Below are positions 8,404 through 18,650 of a stretch of 64,000 nt of DNA, one piece after another. Each line of letters begins with the position of its first letter. Position 1 is the stretch's first letter. This stretch comes from an uncultured Pseudomonadota bacterium (lineage in GTDB: Bacteria; Pseudomonadota; Alphaproteobacteria; Rs-D84): the NCBI GenBank assembly GCA_900320405.1, contig OOHM01000002.1:62001-126000 (forward strand). The letters run 5' to 3'. The notes under the pieces are model-generated. The model saw only the letters and a list, made by a program, of their open reading frames with translations, was not told the DNA's origin and did not search any database. Position numbers and translations under genes: made by a program.

Positions 8404-8855
8404 AACAACAAATTGTGAATTTTCTTCAAACAGTGTTTCCGTTTCTTATTACGGTTGCATTGTGGCGATTATCTGCGCCGTGGATAAATCCAAGTGGTAT
8501 ATTGGCGATTATACCAATATTTTATTGTTCTTTTATACGACCGGTGCCTTATTTTGCGCCGTTTGCGATGTTGATTTGTTTTCTAATAGATTATAAATTT
8601 AACACTGTTTTAATGTGGACCGTTTTCTATTGTTTGTTTTATGTTGTTATAAATCTGCAAACAGTAATAGACTTGACGCATACCAATCGGGACGGCGTAT
8701 ACGCGTTTATGGGATTTGTTGGAACGGTGATTTTAATGTTGGTCGCATCACACCTGAGTATCGCAAATATTGTGTCCGGGGCAGTAATGTTTTCAATTTT
8801 GGTAATAATGTATATTCCAATAACAACAACTATCCAGGCGGTGCAAGATGATTGA
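8400..8855 (+). CDS. mreD: Rod shape-determining protein MreD
   Basis: A 151-residue integral membrane protein with about five hydrophobic segments, the size and profile of MreD, which joins MreC and RodA/PBP2 in the elongasome. The sequence itself is poorly conserved in the family, so the call rests on position between mreC and the PBP2 gene, membrane profile and length. The start codon overlaps the mreC stop (ATGA), so translation is coupled. It overlaps mrdA by eight bases. Confidence 0.85.
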   Translation: MKQQIVNFLQTVFPFLITVALWRLSAPWINPSGILAIIPIFYCSFIRPVPYFAPFAMLICFLIDYKFNTVLMWTVFYCLFYVVINLQTVIDLTHTNRDGVYAFMGFVGTVILMLVASHLSIANIVSGAVMFSILVIMYIPITTTIQAVQDD

Positions 8856-10623
8856 TACAGAAATATCAAAACAATTTGACCGCCGCAGCGCGTTATTTTT
8901 GACCACAGGTATGGTTCTTACATCTGCGTTGGTGTTGCGTATGTTGCAGATGCAAATTTTTGGATACCGTGGGTACAAAAAGAAAAGCGAAAACAATTCT
9001 TTTCGTATCCAAATAAATATGCCGGAACGTGGCAAGATTTTATCACGCAGCGGTTCAACAATTTCGCACGACGCACCTATTTACCGCATATATATTATTC
9101 CCGAAGAAACTGATAATTTAGAAAGCTTGGTAGAAACAGTCACAAAAGACCTTAACCTTTCAAAAAAACGGGTTGATAAAATATGGGCGCGCATAAAAAA
9201 ACAGCAAAAATTTCAACCTGTTTTAATCAGTGAAAATGCAGATTGGGATACACTGGCGCGGGTCCAGGCAAAAAATCTTGCCGGATTACATGTGCAAAGC
9301 GGGTATGGTCGTGTATACGAACTGGGGCCGGCAGGGGCACAGTTTTTTGGTTATGTTGGTGCACCCGAAAAACCGGTTGCAAATGCACCTTTCTATACCA
9401 CAGGCATAACCGGTTTGGAAAAAACATTTAATAAAAATATGTCCGGAACGCCGGGGCAAACCGTTATGATAACGAATGCGGTTGGACGCGTGACCGGTGA
9501 AGACAAAACTCAATTCAAACCGTCGATCACCGGAAATGATATAAAAACAACAATAAACGATGCGGCGCAAAGAACACTGTACGATGAATTGACTTTGCAC
9601 AAGGCCGGATGTGGTGTCGCATTGGATATTGAAACAGGGGATATTTTGGCGATGGCGTCCACACCAAGTTTTGATCCAAACAATTTTTCCGGTGATGACG
9701 CAGAAGAATATTTGGAAGGTTTGCGTCAAAATTTTGCGAAACCTTTTATGAATAAAGTATTCGAAGGTTTATACCCACCGGGTTCAACATTCAAGATTAT
9801 TGTCGCACTGGCCGCGTTAGAGGCGGGCGCAGTCACTCCAAATGAAACCGTGTTTTGCCCGGGACATTGGGACTATGGTGACCGTCGTTACCATTGTTGG
9901 GAGGCCAAAGGTCACGGAAAGGTCAATCTGGTTGGTGCATTAAAACATTCTTGTGATATTTATTTTTATCAATTGGCACTGCGCATCGGTATTGATGCAA
10001 TCAAACGTATGGCGATTCGATTGGGAATGACGGAAAAATACATTGAAAATATTATTCCAAAACAAATGGCCGGTGTTATACCAGACAGAAAATGGAAAGA
10101 ATCAAATGTAGGTTCTAAATGGGTTCACGGGGACACCATTATTTCCGGCATAGGTCAAGGTTTTATATTGGTGAACTGTATGCAATTGGCGGTTATGATG
10201 GCGCGCGTCGCGTCAAATCGGCGGGTTGTGCCAAGACTTATTCAAACCGATAAAAAAACAAGTTTCAAAAGTATGGGATTGCGTGATAAAAACATAAAAC
10301 TGGTTCTGAACGGTTTGGAAGAGGTTTTAAAACAAGGTGGCACCGCGTACGGCAGTGCGATAAATGTGAATGGTGCAAAAATGGGTGGAAAAACCGGAAC
10401 ATCCCAGGTACGCAGTATATCGCGCACAGAACGATTAAAGGGTGTGTTGACGAATGAACAATTAAAATGGAATATGCGTAATCACGGGTTATTTGTTGGT
10501 TATGCACCGGTGAATGCCCCAAAATACGCCGTATGCGTGATTACAGAACATTCCGGGTCCAGTGGCAGTGCCGCACGTACCGCCGCCGCAACAATGAAAA
10601 AACTGTTAGAGAACGAACAATAA
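8848..10623 (+). CDS. mrdA: Penicillin-binding protein 2 (peptidoglycan transpeptidase)
   Basis: PBP2 cross-links new peptidoglycan in the side wall and works with RodA. The 591-residue protein has a short cytoplasmic tail, one membrane segment (about 13-33), a dimerisation/pedestal domain, and a transpeptidase domain with all three active-site motifs: S-T-F-K with the nucleophile Ser313, the second motif SCD at 368-370, and K-T-G at 515-517 within GGKTGTSQ. SxD in place of SxN is common in PBP2. It overlaps mreD by eight bases and is followed at once by rodA, the usual partner. Confidence 0.95.
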   Translation: MIDTEISKQFDRRSALFLTTGMVLTSALVLRMLQMQIFGYRGYKKKSENNSFRIQINMPERGKILSRSGSTISHDAPIYRIYIIPEETDNLESLVETVTKDLNLSKKRVDKIWARIKKQQKFQPVLISENADWDTLARVQAKNLAGLHVQSGYGRVYELGPAGAQFFGYVGAPEKPVANAPFYTTGITGLEKTFNKNMSGTPGQTVMITNAVGRVTGEDKTQFKPSITGNDIKTTINDAAQRTLYDELTLHKAGCGVALDIETGDILAMASTPSFDPNNFSGDDAEEYLEGLRQNFAKPFMNKVFEGLYPPGSTFKIIVALAALEAGAVTPNETVFCPGHWDYGDRRYHCWEAKGHGKVNLVGALKHSCDIYFYQLALRIGIDAIKRMAIRLGMTEKYIENIIPKQMAGVIPDRKWKESNVGSKWVHGDTIISGIGQGFILVNCMQLAVMMARVASNRRVVPRLIQTDKKTSFKSMGLRDKNIKLVLNGLEEVLKQGGTAYGSAINVNGAKMGGKTGTSQVRSISRTERLKGVLTNEQLKWNMRNHGLFVGYAPVNAPKYAVCVITEHSGSSGSAARTAAATMKKLLENEQ

Positions 10624-10624
10624 A

Positions 10625-11770
10625 ATGACAAAACAAACACGCGTTTCAAATGCAAATATGATGAGTTTTTCGGAAAAACTTTCTCGTTTTTCTTGGGCAT
10701 TGTTTGTACCAATGTGTTTGGTTTTGATTATATCTGTTGTTATGTTGTATTCCGCGGGTGGCGGGTCTTGGCATCCATTTGCTTTATCACAATTGATGAA
10801 AATTATTTTTGGTTTTGGTGTATTTTCAATTGCGGCATTTACAAATATAAAACTGTGGATAAAGTCCGCAAATGTGATTTATGCTATTGCGCTTATTATG
10901 ATTATATTGGTCACTTTTATTGGGCATACAGGTATGGGCGCGCAACGGTGGTTAAACCTTGGGTTTATACATATACAACCGTCAGAAATGTTCAAAATGG
11001 CACTGGTTTTGGCGTTGGCACGATATTTTGCGTGGATGAATTCTGTGGATTTAAACAAATTCAAAAATTATATTGTACCGTCGTTGATGATGTTAATTCC
11101 TTTTGCATTGATTGTTATGCAGCCTGATTTGGGAACCGCATTATCAATTGCGATGATAACCGTCGGAATGTTTTATATTGTCGGTGCAAACAAAAAGTGG
11201 TTTGTTATTGGTGCAATATTGGCGGTTATGGCGGCACCTGTTGTTTGGTATGGGGGGTTGCACCAATATCAACGCGAAAGAATTATAACATTTATAAACC
11301 CCGAACACGATGCCCAAGGTGCAGGTTATCAGATAAACCAGGCAAAAATCGCATTCGGCAGTGGTGGTATATTTGGCAAAGGTTATTTGAACGGTTCACA
11401 ATCACAACAGTCTTTCTTGCCAGAAAAACAGACCGATTTCATATTTACTATGTTGGGTGAAGAATTCGGATTTATTGGTGCGTTTATCATATTGTTTTTG
11501 TACAGTGTAATTGTTGTTATTTTGTTTTGGTCGGCGAAAATGTGCCGAAATCGGTTCGGTCAATTGGTGTGTTTTGGTTTTATGTTGAACTTTTTCATTT
11601 ATTATTTTATAAATATCTCTATGGTACTTGGGCTTGTTCCAACCGTGGGTGTGCCATTGCCACTTATGTCCTTTGGCGGCAGCAGTTTATTATCACTGAT
11701 GTTCGGCTTTGGACTGTGCGAAAATGCGCATATAAATAAAGACCAACAATTATCTGCCAAAGGAAGTTAG
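10625..11770 (+). CDS. rodA: Rod shape-determining protein RodA (SEDS glycosyltransferase)
   Basis: RodA polymerises lipid II into glycan strands for the elongasome. The 381-residue protein has about ten membrane segments and SEDS signatures: LNLGFIHIQPSEMFKMALVL, VMQPDLGTALSI, GAGYQINQAKIAFGSGGIFGKG and the C-terminal PTVGVPLPLMSFGGSSLLS. The Asp in QPDLGTA corresponds to conserved loop residues of the family. It follows mrdA by one base, so it is RodA rather than FtsW; no ftsW-type neighbours are present. topA follows by two bases. Confidence 0.95.
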   Translation: MTKQTRVSNANMMSFSEKLSRFSWALFVPMCLVLIISVVMLYSAGGGSWHPFALSQLMKIIFGFGVFSIAAFTNIKLWIKSANVIYAIALIMIILVTFIGHTGMGAQRWLNLGFIHIQPSEMFKMALVLALARYFAWMNSVDLNKFKNYIVPSLMMLIPFALIVMQPDLGTALSIAMITVGMFYIVGANKKWFVIGAILAVMAAPVVWYGGLHQYQRERIITFINPEHDAQGAGYQINQAKIAFGSGGIFGKGYLNGSQSQQSFLPEKQTDFIFTMLGEEFGFIGAFIILFLYSVIVVILFWSAKMCRNRFGQLVCFGFMLNFFIYYFINISMVLGLVPTVGVPLPLMSFGGSSLLSLMFGFGLCENAHINKDQQLSAKGS

Positions 11771-11772
11771 AA

Positions 11773-14004
11773 ATGAATTTATTGATTGTGGAATCTCCAT
11801 CAAAGGCTAAAACAATTGAAAAATACCTTGGGTCTGGGTGGCATGTTATTGCGTCGGTTGGTCATGTGCGTGATTTGGTTCCCGAATCTGGCAGTGTTGA
11901 TACAGAACACAATTTCGAAATGCGTTGGCAAATTATGCCCGGTAAAGAAAAACAAATAAAATTAATTACCGACAATGTCAAAAAGGCGGACGCGGTATAT
12001 CTGGCATCGGATCCTGACCGTGAAGGGGAAGCAATTGCATGGCATATATTGGATATATTAAATTCAAAAAAATTGTTGGGAAAAACACCTGTATATCGCG
12101 TGGCGTTTCACGAAATAACGAAAAACGCGGTATTGGACGCGATTGCACATCCGCGTGAAATTGATTCTAATTTGGTTGATGCATATTTGGTGCGTCGCGC
12201 ATTGGATTATTTAATTGGATTTGAAATATCACCATTACTGTGGCGGCGCAACCTTGGGAAATCCGCCGGGCGCGTACAATCGGTCGCGGTTAAATTGGTT
12301 GTTGACCGCGAACGCGAAATTGAAGATTTTAATGCGACAGAATATTGGTCAATTGCGGGAAAATGCGATTTTGCAAAACAATCTTTTAATTCAAACCTTA
12401 CATTTTTTGATGGCGAAAAAATTGAAAAGATGACATTAAAAAATGAATCTGATGTTAATAAGGTTTTATCAAAATTAAAAACACCTGTATATGCCACTGT
12501 TGACCGTATAGAACGAAAAAAAGTTTCAAATAAACCGTATGCACCCTTCACAACCAGTACGTTGCAACAAGAAGCCGCGCGTAAACTTTATTTTTCGTCT
12601 AAAAAAACTATGTCGGTCGCGCAAAAATTATATGAAAATGGGTTTATTACATATATGCGTACCGATGCAACAAATTTATCGGTCGAGGCGGTTAATGAAA
12701 TAAGAAAATTCATTTCTAAAAATTATGGTAATAAATTTTTACCCGCATCGCCAAATGTGTATGTAACAAAATCTAAAAATGCCCAGGAAGCACACGAAGC
12801 AATTCGTCCTACACATTTTGATGTGGTGGCGGAATTGTCCGGTGATGAAAAGAAATTATACGATTTAATCTGGAAACGGACGATTGCATGTCAAATGACA
12901 AATGCAGAATTTGATTCGGTCGCAGCAGATATTTTGACTAATGATAAAATCGCGAATTTCCACGCGGTTGGTCGTACACGCACTTTTGATGGGTTTATGA
13001 AGGTTTATATTGAAGACCGTGATGATAATGACGAAGAATCCGATGCAAAATTACCGGCAATGAATGTTGGTGATAAAATTGTTATTTCGGAAATAAAACC
13101 GGAACAACATTTTACACAACCACCGGCAAGATATACCGAGGCGTCTTTGGTTAAAAAATTGGAAGAATTGGGAATCGGGCGTCCATCAACATATGCAACA
13201 ATTATGTCTACAATTGTTGACAGACAATATGTCGAACAAGATAAACAACGCAGATTTCATCCAACACCTGGCGGATGGGTTATTGCGGCATATTTGGCAA
13301 AATATTTTGCCGATTTGGTCGATGTGAATTTTACCGCAAATACCGAAGATACATTGGACGATGTTTCAAACGGTAAAACAGAAAAACTTTCTGCATTAAA
13401 CGAATTTTGGGGCGATACGCGCGGTATGATTTCCGGCGCACGCGATGTTAAAACCGGTGAAATTATTGATGAAATAAATATGTTTATGAAAAAACATATT
13501 TTCCAAAATGGTGATGATAAGTGTCCAAAATGTGGCGGAAAACTTGGAATAAAACTTTCAAAATTTGGACCGTTTGTGGGTTGTGAAAATTATCCAAAGT
13601 GCGATTATACTATGCGGTTAAATAATGATAATTCAAATGACACAAAACAAAACAAGAACGAACCGTTGGAATTGGGAAACGGGATATCTTATCGCATTGG
13701 TAAATTTGGTCCATATGTGACAGATGGTAATAAAAACGCATCTGCAAAAAAATATACACGCGAAAATATAACATTAGAAATCGCAAAAGAATTATTATCG
13801 ACGGACAAGAAAAAGGTCGAACCAATTCAAATTGGTAAAAACCCGGCAACCGATAAAATGATTTATTTCTATCCAACCGGTCGATATGGCGCATATATTT
13901 CATCTAACAAGGTTAATGTCAGTGTGACCGAACAACCGGATTTAGAGACAGCGATAGATTTAATAAATAATAAAAAGCCGACAAAAAGGTTTACTAAAAA
14001 ATAA
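11773..14004 (+). CDS. topA: DNA topoisomerase I
   Basis: Type IA topoisomerase that relaxes negative supercoils. The 743-residue protein starts with the TOPRIM domain (LLIVESPSKAKTIEKYLG, SDPDREGEAIAWH) and carries the active-site Tyr294 in FITYMRTDATNLS. The C-terminus has one four-Cys zinc ribbon (CPKCGGKLG ... CENYPKCDYTM, about 577-614) and two degenerate repeats ending in GKFGPYV and GRYGAYI. It is shorter than the E. coli enzyme (865), having fewer zinc ribbons. Its TAA overlaps the dnaG start by one base (TAATG). dprA, a common neighbour in other bacteria, is absent. Confidence 0.96.
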   Translation: MNLLIVESPSKAKTIEKYLGSGWHVIASVGHVRDLVPESGSVDTEHNFEMRWQIMPGKEKQIKLITDNVKKADAVYLASDPDREGEAIAWHILDILNSKKLLGKTPVYRVAFHEITKNAVLDAIAHPREIDSNLVDAYLVRRALDYLIGFEISPLLWRRNLGKSAGRVQSVAVKLVVDREREIEDFNATEYWSIAGKCDFAKQSFNSNLTFFDGEKIEKMTLKNESDVNKVLSKLKTPVYATVDRIERKKVSNKPYAPFTTSTLQQEAARKLYFSSKKTMSVAQKLYENGFITYMRTDATNLSVEAVNEIRKFISKNYGNKFLPASPNVYVTKSKNAQEAHEAIRPTHFDVVAELSGDEKKLYDLIWKRTIACQMTNAEFDSVAADILTNDKIANFHAVGRTRTFDGFMKVYIEDRDDNDEESDAKLPAMNVGDKIVISEIKPEQHFTQPPARYTEASLVKKLEELGIGRPSTYATIMSTIVDRQYVEQDKQRRFHPTPGGWVIAAYLAKYFADLVDVNFTANTEDTLDDVSNGKTEKLSALNEFWGDTRGMISGARDVKTGEIIDEINMFMKKHIFQNGDDKCPKCGGKLGIKLSKFGPFVGCENYPKCDYTMRLNNDNSNDTKQNKNEPLELGNGISYRIGKFGPYVTDGNKNASAKKYTRENITLEIAKELLSTDKKKVEPIQIGKNPATDKMIYFYPTGRYGAYISSNKVNVSVTEQPDLETAIDLINNKKPTKRFTKK

Positions 14005-15617
14005 TGGCAAAATATGACAATAATTTTACCGACCAATTACGCGAACGACTATCAATCGTAGACGTTGTATCCCGCCGTGTACCGTTGGTTAAGAAAGGTC
14101 AAAATTATTGGGGATGTTGCCCATTTCACAATGAAAAAACACCGTCTTTTTCTGTCAGTGAAGAAAAAGGATTTTATCACTGTTTTGGTTGTGGAAAACA
14201 CGGTGATATTATTTCTTTTACTATGGAAAGCGAGCATGTAGATTTCAAAACTGCTATCACTGAATTGGCCGATATGGCGGGATTGAAATTACCAGAATAT
14301 AAACCGAAATCAGCGGAACAGATAGAGGCCGAAGAAACATATATTACCATCACGGCGGCGGCCGCGAAATTATACAGTGAAAAATTGTTCACACCCGATG
14401 GCGCGCATGCGTTGGAATATATACGCGGCCGCGGATTCAGTGATGAAATGATAAAAAAATATGGTATTGGATATGCGCCAAAAAATAATCTGATATCAAA
14501 TAAATTTGTGAATACAAAACAAGATAAATTGATTGCAACGGGTTTGGTGCGGCGCGGCGAATACGGATTATACGATTTCTTTCGTGATAAATTGATGTTT
14601 CCAATATTTAATGCACGTGGGCAAATTGTTGCTTTTTCTGGACGCAGTTTAGATGGGTCGGAACCAAAATATATAAATACGACCGATACAGAAATGTTTC
14701 ATAAAAGACAAACTTTGTTTGGTTTTAATTTTGCGCGTGAAAATATACACCGTGCAAATCGTGCCATTATTGTCGAAGGGCAAATTGATGCGATTCAAAT
14801 GCAATGTAATGGTTTTGGCGAAACGGTTGCACCATTGGGTACCGCACTTACCGAAGACCATATTGCAATTTTATGCAAAGCAAATCGAAATATTATTTTC
14901 TGTTTTGACGGCGATGGGGCAGGGCAAAAGGCCGCCGCACGTGCGTGCGGTATAATATTACCGTTCTTGCGTGACAATTCCGATGTTCGTTTCGCATTTG
15001 TGACGGGTGGTAAAGACCCAGATGAAATATTGCGAAAAGGTGGCAAAAAAGATATGGAAAAAATTATAAATTCATCCATACCTTTGGTTGATTTCCTGTG
15101 GCAAATTACAAATAAAAATTATTTGATAAATACACCATCAGGCAAGGTTCAGGCGGAAAAATTTCTTAAATCACAAATAGATAAAATTACCGATAAATTA
15201 TTACGGGCCGAATATGAACGCGAATATAATAATCGTAAATTTAATGAATGGCATAAATGGAAAAAACAAAAAGAAACCGTACATATAGAAGTTCCAGAGA
15301 TAGACAATATTATTAGAAATACACTTATTTACATTGTGAATAAATATCCGGAAATTGCGGAACGATATGGTGATTTTATAAGTAAATTTAATTTAGATTT
15401 GGATGCCAACATAAAACCGGAATTTGAATTTGATTTGAAATCCGCGGAAAAATATATTATTTCGTTAAAGATTCAAAAATATATTGAAAGTTTGGAAAAA
15501 CAAAAACGCGATTTAACAATGCGTGGACTTTCCGGTGAAAATAATGTAAACGACGAAATCCGCCGTATAGATGACGAGATAAATCGTATGCGTGAAAAAT
15601 TTGAATTATTGGTTTAA
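14004..15617 (+). CDS. dnaG: DNA primase
   Basis: DnaG synthesises RNA primers at the replication fork. The 537-residue protein has the N-terminal CHC2 zinc domain (CCPFHNEKTPSFSVSEEKGF then HCFGCGKHGD), a catalytic core with TOPRIM motifs (AIIVEGQIDAIQM, FCFDGDGAGQKAA), and a C-terminal helical region that would bind the DnaB helicase. It is somewhat shorter than the usual 580-640, the shortening being in the C-terminal region. The start overlaps the topA stop by one base. In many alphaproteobacteria rpoD follows dnaG; here a convergent gene follows. Confidence 0.95.
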   Translation: MAKYDNNFTDQLRERLSIVDVVSRRVPLVKKGQNYWGCCPFHNEKTPSFSVSEEKGFYHCFGCGKHGDIISFTMESEHVDFKTAITELADMAGLKLPEYKPKSAEQIEAEETYITITAAAAKLYSEKLFTPDGAHALEYIRGRGFSDEMIKKYGIGYAPKNNLISNKFVNTKQDKLIATGLVRRGEYGLYDFFRDKLMFPIFNARGQIVAFSGRSLDGSEPKYINTTDTEMFHKRQTLFGFNFARENIHRANRAIIVEGQIDAIQMQCNGFGETVAPLGTALTEDHIAILCKANRNIIFCFDGDGAGQKAAARACGIILPFLRDNSDVRFAFVTGGKDPDEILRKGGKKDMEKIINSSIPLVDFLWQITNKNYLINTPSGKVQAEKFLKSQIDKITDKLLRAEYEREYNNRKFNEWHKWKKQKETVHIEVPEIDNIIRNTLIYIVNKYPEIAERYGDFISKFNLDLDANIKPEFEFDLKSAEKYIISLKIQKYIESLEKQKRDLTMRGLSGENNVNDEIRRIDDEINRMREKFELLV

Positions 15618-15619
15618 AC

Positions 15620-16231
15620 CTAAAAACACGATTTTAATTCGTGATTGTCTTCATTTTGGTCTATGCGTTTATTACGAATTTCTTCGGCCGCAGTAATTTT
15701 TTGTTTCATTAAAATCAATTCTGGATGACGACGCATTTCATAATTCATTTCTTCAATTGCAGAATCTATGTCTTCACGCAACGGCACAAATATTGGCATT
15801 ACAGAATCCGCCGCATTAAACACAGAATTTTTTACATCAGTACCCAAATCATCCAAGACAGATAAATATGCATTTATGTGTTTATCTTCATGATTCAAAA
15901 TTGCATTATATGAACAAGACCCTTTTTTGTGCGAACTGTCGATTTTAACCGAAAAATCGTTATAACCAATTAACGCGTCCACAGATTTTAATACCACACA
16001 GTATCCGCGTGCGGCAGAAAATAAATCAACCGCAATATCATAATCTTCGACCAATGTTGCAACAACATTTCCATGAAATTTATCCATCAATTCGTTTGAT
16101 TGAATTACCGTTTTATTATATATCGGCGAATTTATATTTATTTTTGGGGTTTGTTTATATTTAACACAATCATTCGCAAAACACGAAACAGGTAAAATAA
16201 AAAATATAAAAATAAGAGTTTTTTTGAACAT
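15620..16231 (-). CDS. Secreted protein with HExxH motif, downstream of virB4
   Basis: A 203-residue protein with a signal peptide (KKTLIFIFFILPVSCFAN, cleavage probable after about residue 19). Residues 114-118 read HEDKH, an HExxH zinc-protease type motif, in the context SYNAILNHEDKHINAYL; the preceding Cys in GSC and the layout recall DUF922-like predicted proteases, but I cannot confirm the family. The ATG at 16231 is used because it sits just after the virB4 stop; an upstream GTG at 16249 would lie inside virB4. It is the third gene of a virB3-virB4 operon, so a peptidoglycan- or protein-cleaving role in secretion-channel assembly is a guess. Four cysteines remain in the mature part. Confidence 0.7.
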   Translation of the reverse strand: MFKKTLIFIFFILPVSCFANDCVKYKQTPKININSPIYNKTVIQSNELMDKFHGNVVATLVEDYDIAVDLFSAARGYCVVLKSVDALIGYNDFSVKIDSSHKKGSCSYNAILNHEDKHINAYLSVLDDLGTDVKNSVFNAADSVMPIFVPLREDIDSAIEEMNYEMRRHPELILMKQKITAAEEIRNKRIDQNEDNHELKSCF

Positions 16232-16232
16232 A

Positions 16233-18650
16233 TTAAAAATCACCTGCACCCTGTTTTTTCAGGTATTCCGCAACAAACGCCGAACCAAATTGATTATATA
16301 ATTCTTCGGCCAATAATACAGACGAACGACCAGATTCAAATAACCTTAACAGATTTCCAAGTCCGCCAAGTTCTGTATTCAAAATAACCGATTCATTATT
16401 TACCGGGCGTGACAATAAAACCGCACGTTTCAGGTTTGGATATGCCTTGCCCTGTATAAACGCCATTTCCAACGGATTCAAATTCCAATGTTCATAATCG
16501 GCCGCATCCGCCGCGGGATTACGGAAAAACATAATCGTTTGCGCCTGGCCACGAACAACATCACCAATACCCAATTTATCCAAAACATTCGCGCGTTGGA
16601 ATGCGACCATATATGCCTGGCGATTTTTACGACCTTCTTGCAGACCCGCAATAAAATTATCACGGAACATTTTATTTTCCAACATTGGTGCAGTTTCGTC
16701 TATCATAATCAAAGACGGATTTCCACCAGACACCGTTGTATTGTTTATTCTGTGTAATATATACGATATAACCGCGGGTGAAAGTGTTGGATCCGCCAAA
16801 ATGTCTGTAAAGTCAAATGTTGTTAAACGCGACTGTAAATCCAATGTATCGGTGTCTTCATTAAATATTTCACCGTATTGCAGTGGATCAACCCATTTTT
16901 TAAGGGCAGAGCGCATTTTACCACTGGAAGAAAAACAACTTTCATACAAATTCTTTAACATACGGTCTTTATCAGACAAATAATCAAAATTCACAGAAAC
17001 CGCGCGCGCAATTTCATCGGCCGATAGTGCATCATTCTGTTCTGATATCATTGCAAACCAACGCCGCAAAAATGCGCGATTTGCAACCGTATCAGGCATC
17101 TTTAACGGGTTCAGGTGCGTTAAAAATTTTGTTTCGTTTTTCTCTTTACCCTGCATAGTCACATATTTTCCACCAACCGCAAGTGTAAATATTTCGGCAC
17201 CTTTATTACGGTCAAAGAAAAATGCTTTTAATTTTTTATGACGCAAAGATTGCGCAATCAAAAATGAAAATAATGTTGTTTTACCGCCACCCGTTGGACC
17301 AATTGTTAGTGTATGGCCAACCGCCGCCGGTTTATCAGACACATGGAATTGGAATTGATACGGTGTACCTTGGGCCGTAGGGAATACAACCAATGGTCCC
17401 GGACCCCAATCAGAATTTGCCACACCACGCGGCGTTGTTGACATAGGCACAGATATCGCCGCCGCCCGTGATAACATTTTGAATGTGCGTGGAAATGTAT
17501 CAAATCCCGGTATAATTGAAAACCAAGAAACTTTCGATGCAAAATTTTCTTGAATTGGTGATACACCAAATGATGCAGATATCTTCTTAAATTCATCAAC
17601 ATATTCGTTTAATTCTTCGGCCGTTTTACCAAAAACCATAAATAAAGGATAATAATTAACCAATGTTTGATTTCCAGATACATTTTCATCCATTACTGAT
17701 TCTGCACTGGATATTTGTTCTTCGGTTGAATCACGTTCTTTGTCGGCGGCATTACGGCGTTGACGCAATGTGGCCTCGACCGAGGCGGCATCCATAATTT
17801 TAAAACAATTCATACAAATCATTTCTGTTTGAATTGTATTTACAGAATCAAAGAAATCTTCATCCAAATAATCCGGCGCACCACGGAAAGATATTAATGC
17901 GGCATAATATTCACGATTACCACTTATATATTTTATATTACCATTATGTAAAAATTCTACATCATCAACCGTTGCCAATTCTGTGATTTTATCATCACAA
18001 ACGGCCGGCTTTGGTTTTGTTATTGGTGAAAGTATACGCCCAAAAAATCGTGCCATATTATCACGGGAATTATTTTTTAACATTTTTGGTTTATATGGCG
18101 CAAGTATTGATTCAATATAATTTCCATACTGGTTTAATTTGTCGCGCGCATTTGCCCCACGGACAGACAAAACAATATAATAATTATTCAAAAATATCTT
18201 TAATCCCTGGGAATGCCATTTATCATATATTTTTTGTAAAACCGGTTGATCAAATTCATAGTTTGTATTTTCACCTGCCGCGTCACGAACTGTGAAAAAA
18301 CGCATAATTACATTTGGGTCATGTATTTGATTAAATAATTGGGCACGCAAATCCAAGAATTTTGCACGATTTTCTTCGGTTTGCATCGATGTTTGAACAC
18401 CGGCAACCGAATAAACCCGAACCAAACATCCATCATCCAATTCAATAGAATCATCGGTATAAACCGTTTGAAATGGTATATATTCAGCATAATGTTTATA
18501 ACCAAATTTTGGAAATATATGCTTAATAATGGTTGGAATCAACATCATTAATACAATAAATGCGAAAATAACCGCCACAACCATAACCGTCAAAGTCATA
18601 GTATCAGAAATCCCACCGCCGGCAAAAAATCTAAAAAAATTATTTATCAT
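16233..18650 (-). CDS. virB4: VirB4-family type IV secretion ATPase
   Basis: VirB4 energises assembly of, and transport through, type IV secretion channels at the inner membrane. This 805-residue protein has a hydrophobic segment at about 18-40, an N-terminal CagE/TrbE/VirB domain, and a RecA-like ATPase domain with Walker A GPTGGGKTT in the middle and Walker B SLIMIDETAPML. The motif QEGRKNRQAYMVAFQRANV near the end is typical of the family. The start overlaps virB3 by four bases. Only virB3 and virB4 of the secretion system are here; the remaining genes are not in the window, which recalls the scattered T4SS of Rickettsiales. Whether it secretes DNA or protein cannot be told. Confidence 0.9.
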   Translation of the reverse strand: MINNFFRFFAGGGISDTMTLTVMVVAVIFAFIVLMMLIPTIIKHIFPKFGYKHYAEYIPFQTVYTDDSIELDDGCLVRVYSVAGVQTSMQTEENRAKFLDLRAQLFNQIHDPNVIMRFFTVRDAAGENTNYEFDQPVLQKIYDKWHSQGLKIFLNNYYIVLSVRGANARDKLNQYGNYIESILAPYKPKMLKNNSRDNMARFFGRILSPITKPKPAVCDDKITELATVDDVEFLHNGNIKYISGNREYYAALISFRGAPDYLDEDFFDSVNTIQTEMICMNCFKIMDAASVEATLRQRRNAADKERDSTEEQISSAESVMDENVSGNQTLVNYYPLFMVFGKTAEELNEYVDEFKKISASFGVSPIQENFASKVSWFSIIPGFDTFPRTFKMLSRAAAISVPMSTTPRGVANSDWGPGPLVVFPTAQGTPYQFQFHVSDKPAAVGHTLTIGPTGGGKTTLFSFLIAQSLRHKKLKAFFFDRNKGAEIFTLAVGGKYVTMQGKEKNETKFLTHLNPLKMPDTVANRAFLRRWFAMISEQNDALSADEIARAVSVNFDYLSDKDRMLKNLYESCFSSSGKMRSALKKWVDPLQYGEIFNEDTDTLDLQSRLTTFDFTDILADPTLSPAVISYILHRINNTTVSGGNPSLIMIDETAPMLENKMFRDNFIAGLQEGRKNRQAYMVAFQRANVLDKLGIGDVVRGQAQTIMFFRNPAADAADYEHWNLNPLEMAFIQGKAYPNLKRAVLLSRPVNNESVILNTELGGLGNLLRLFESGRSSVLLAEELYNQFGSAFVAEYLKKQGAGDF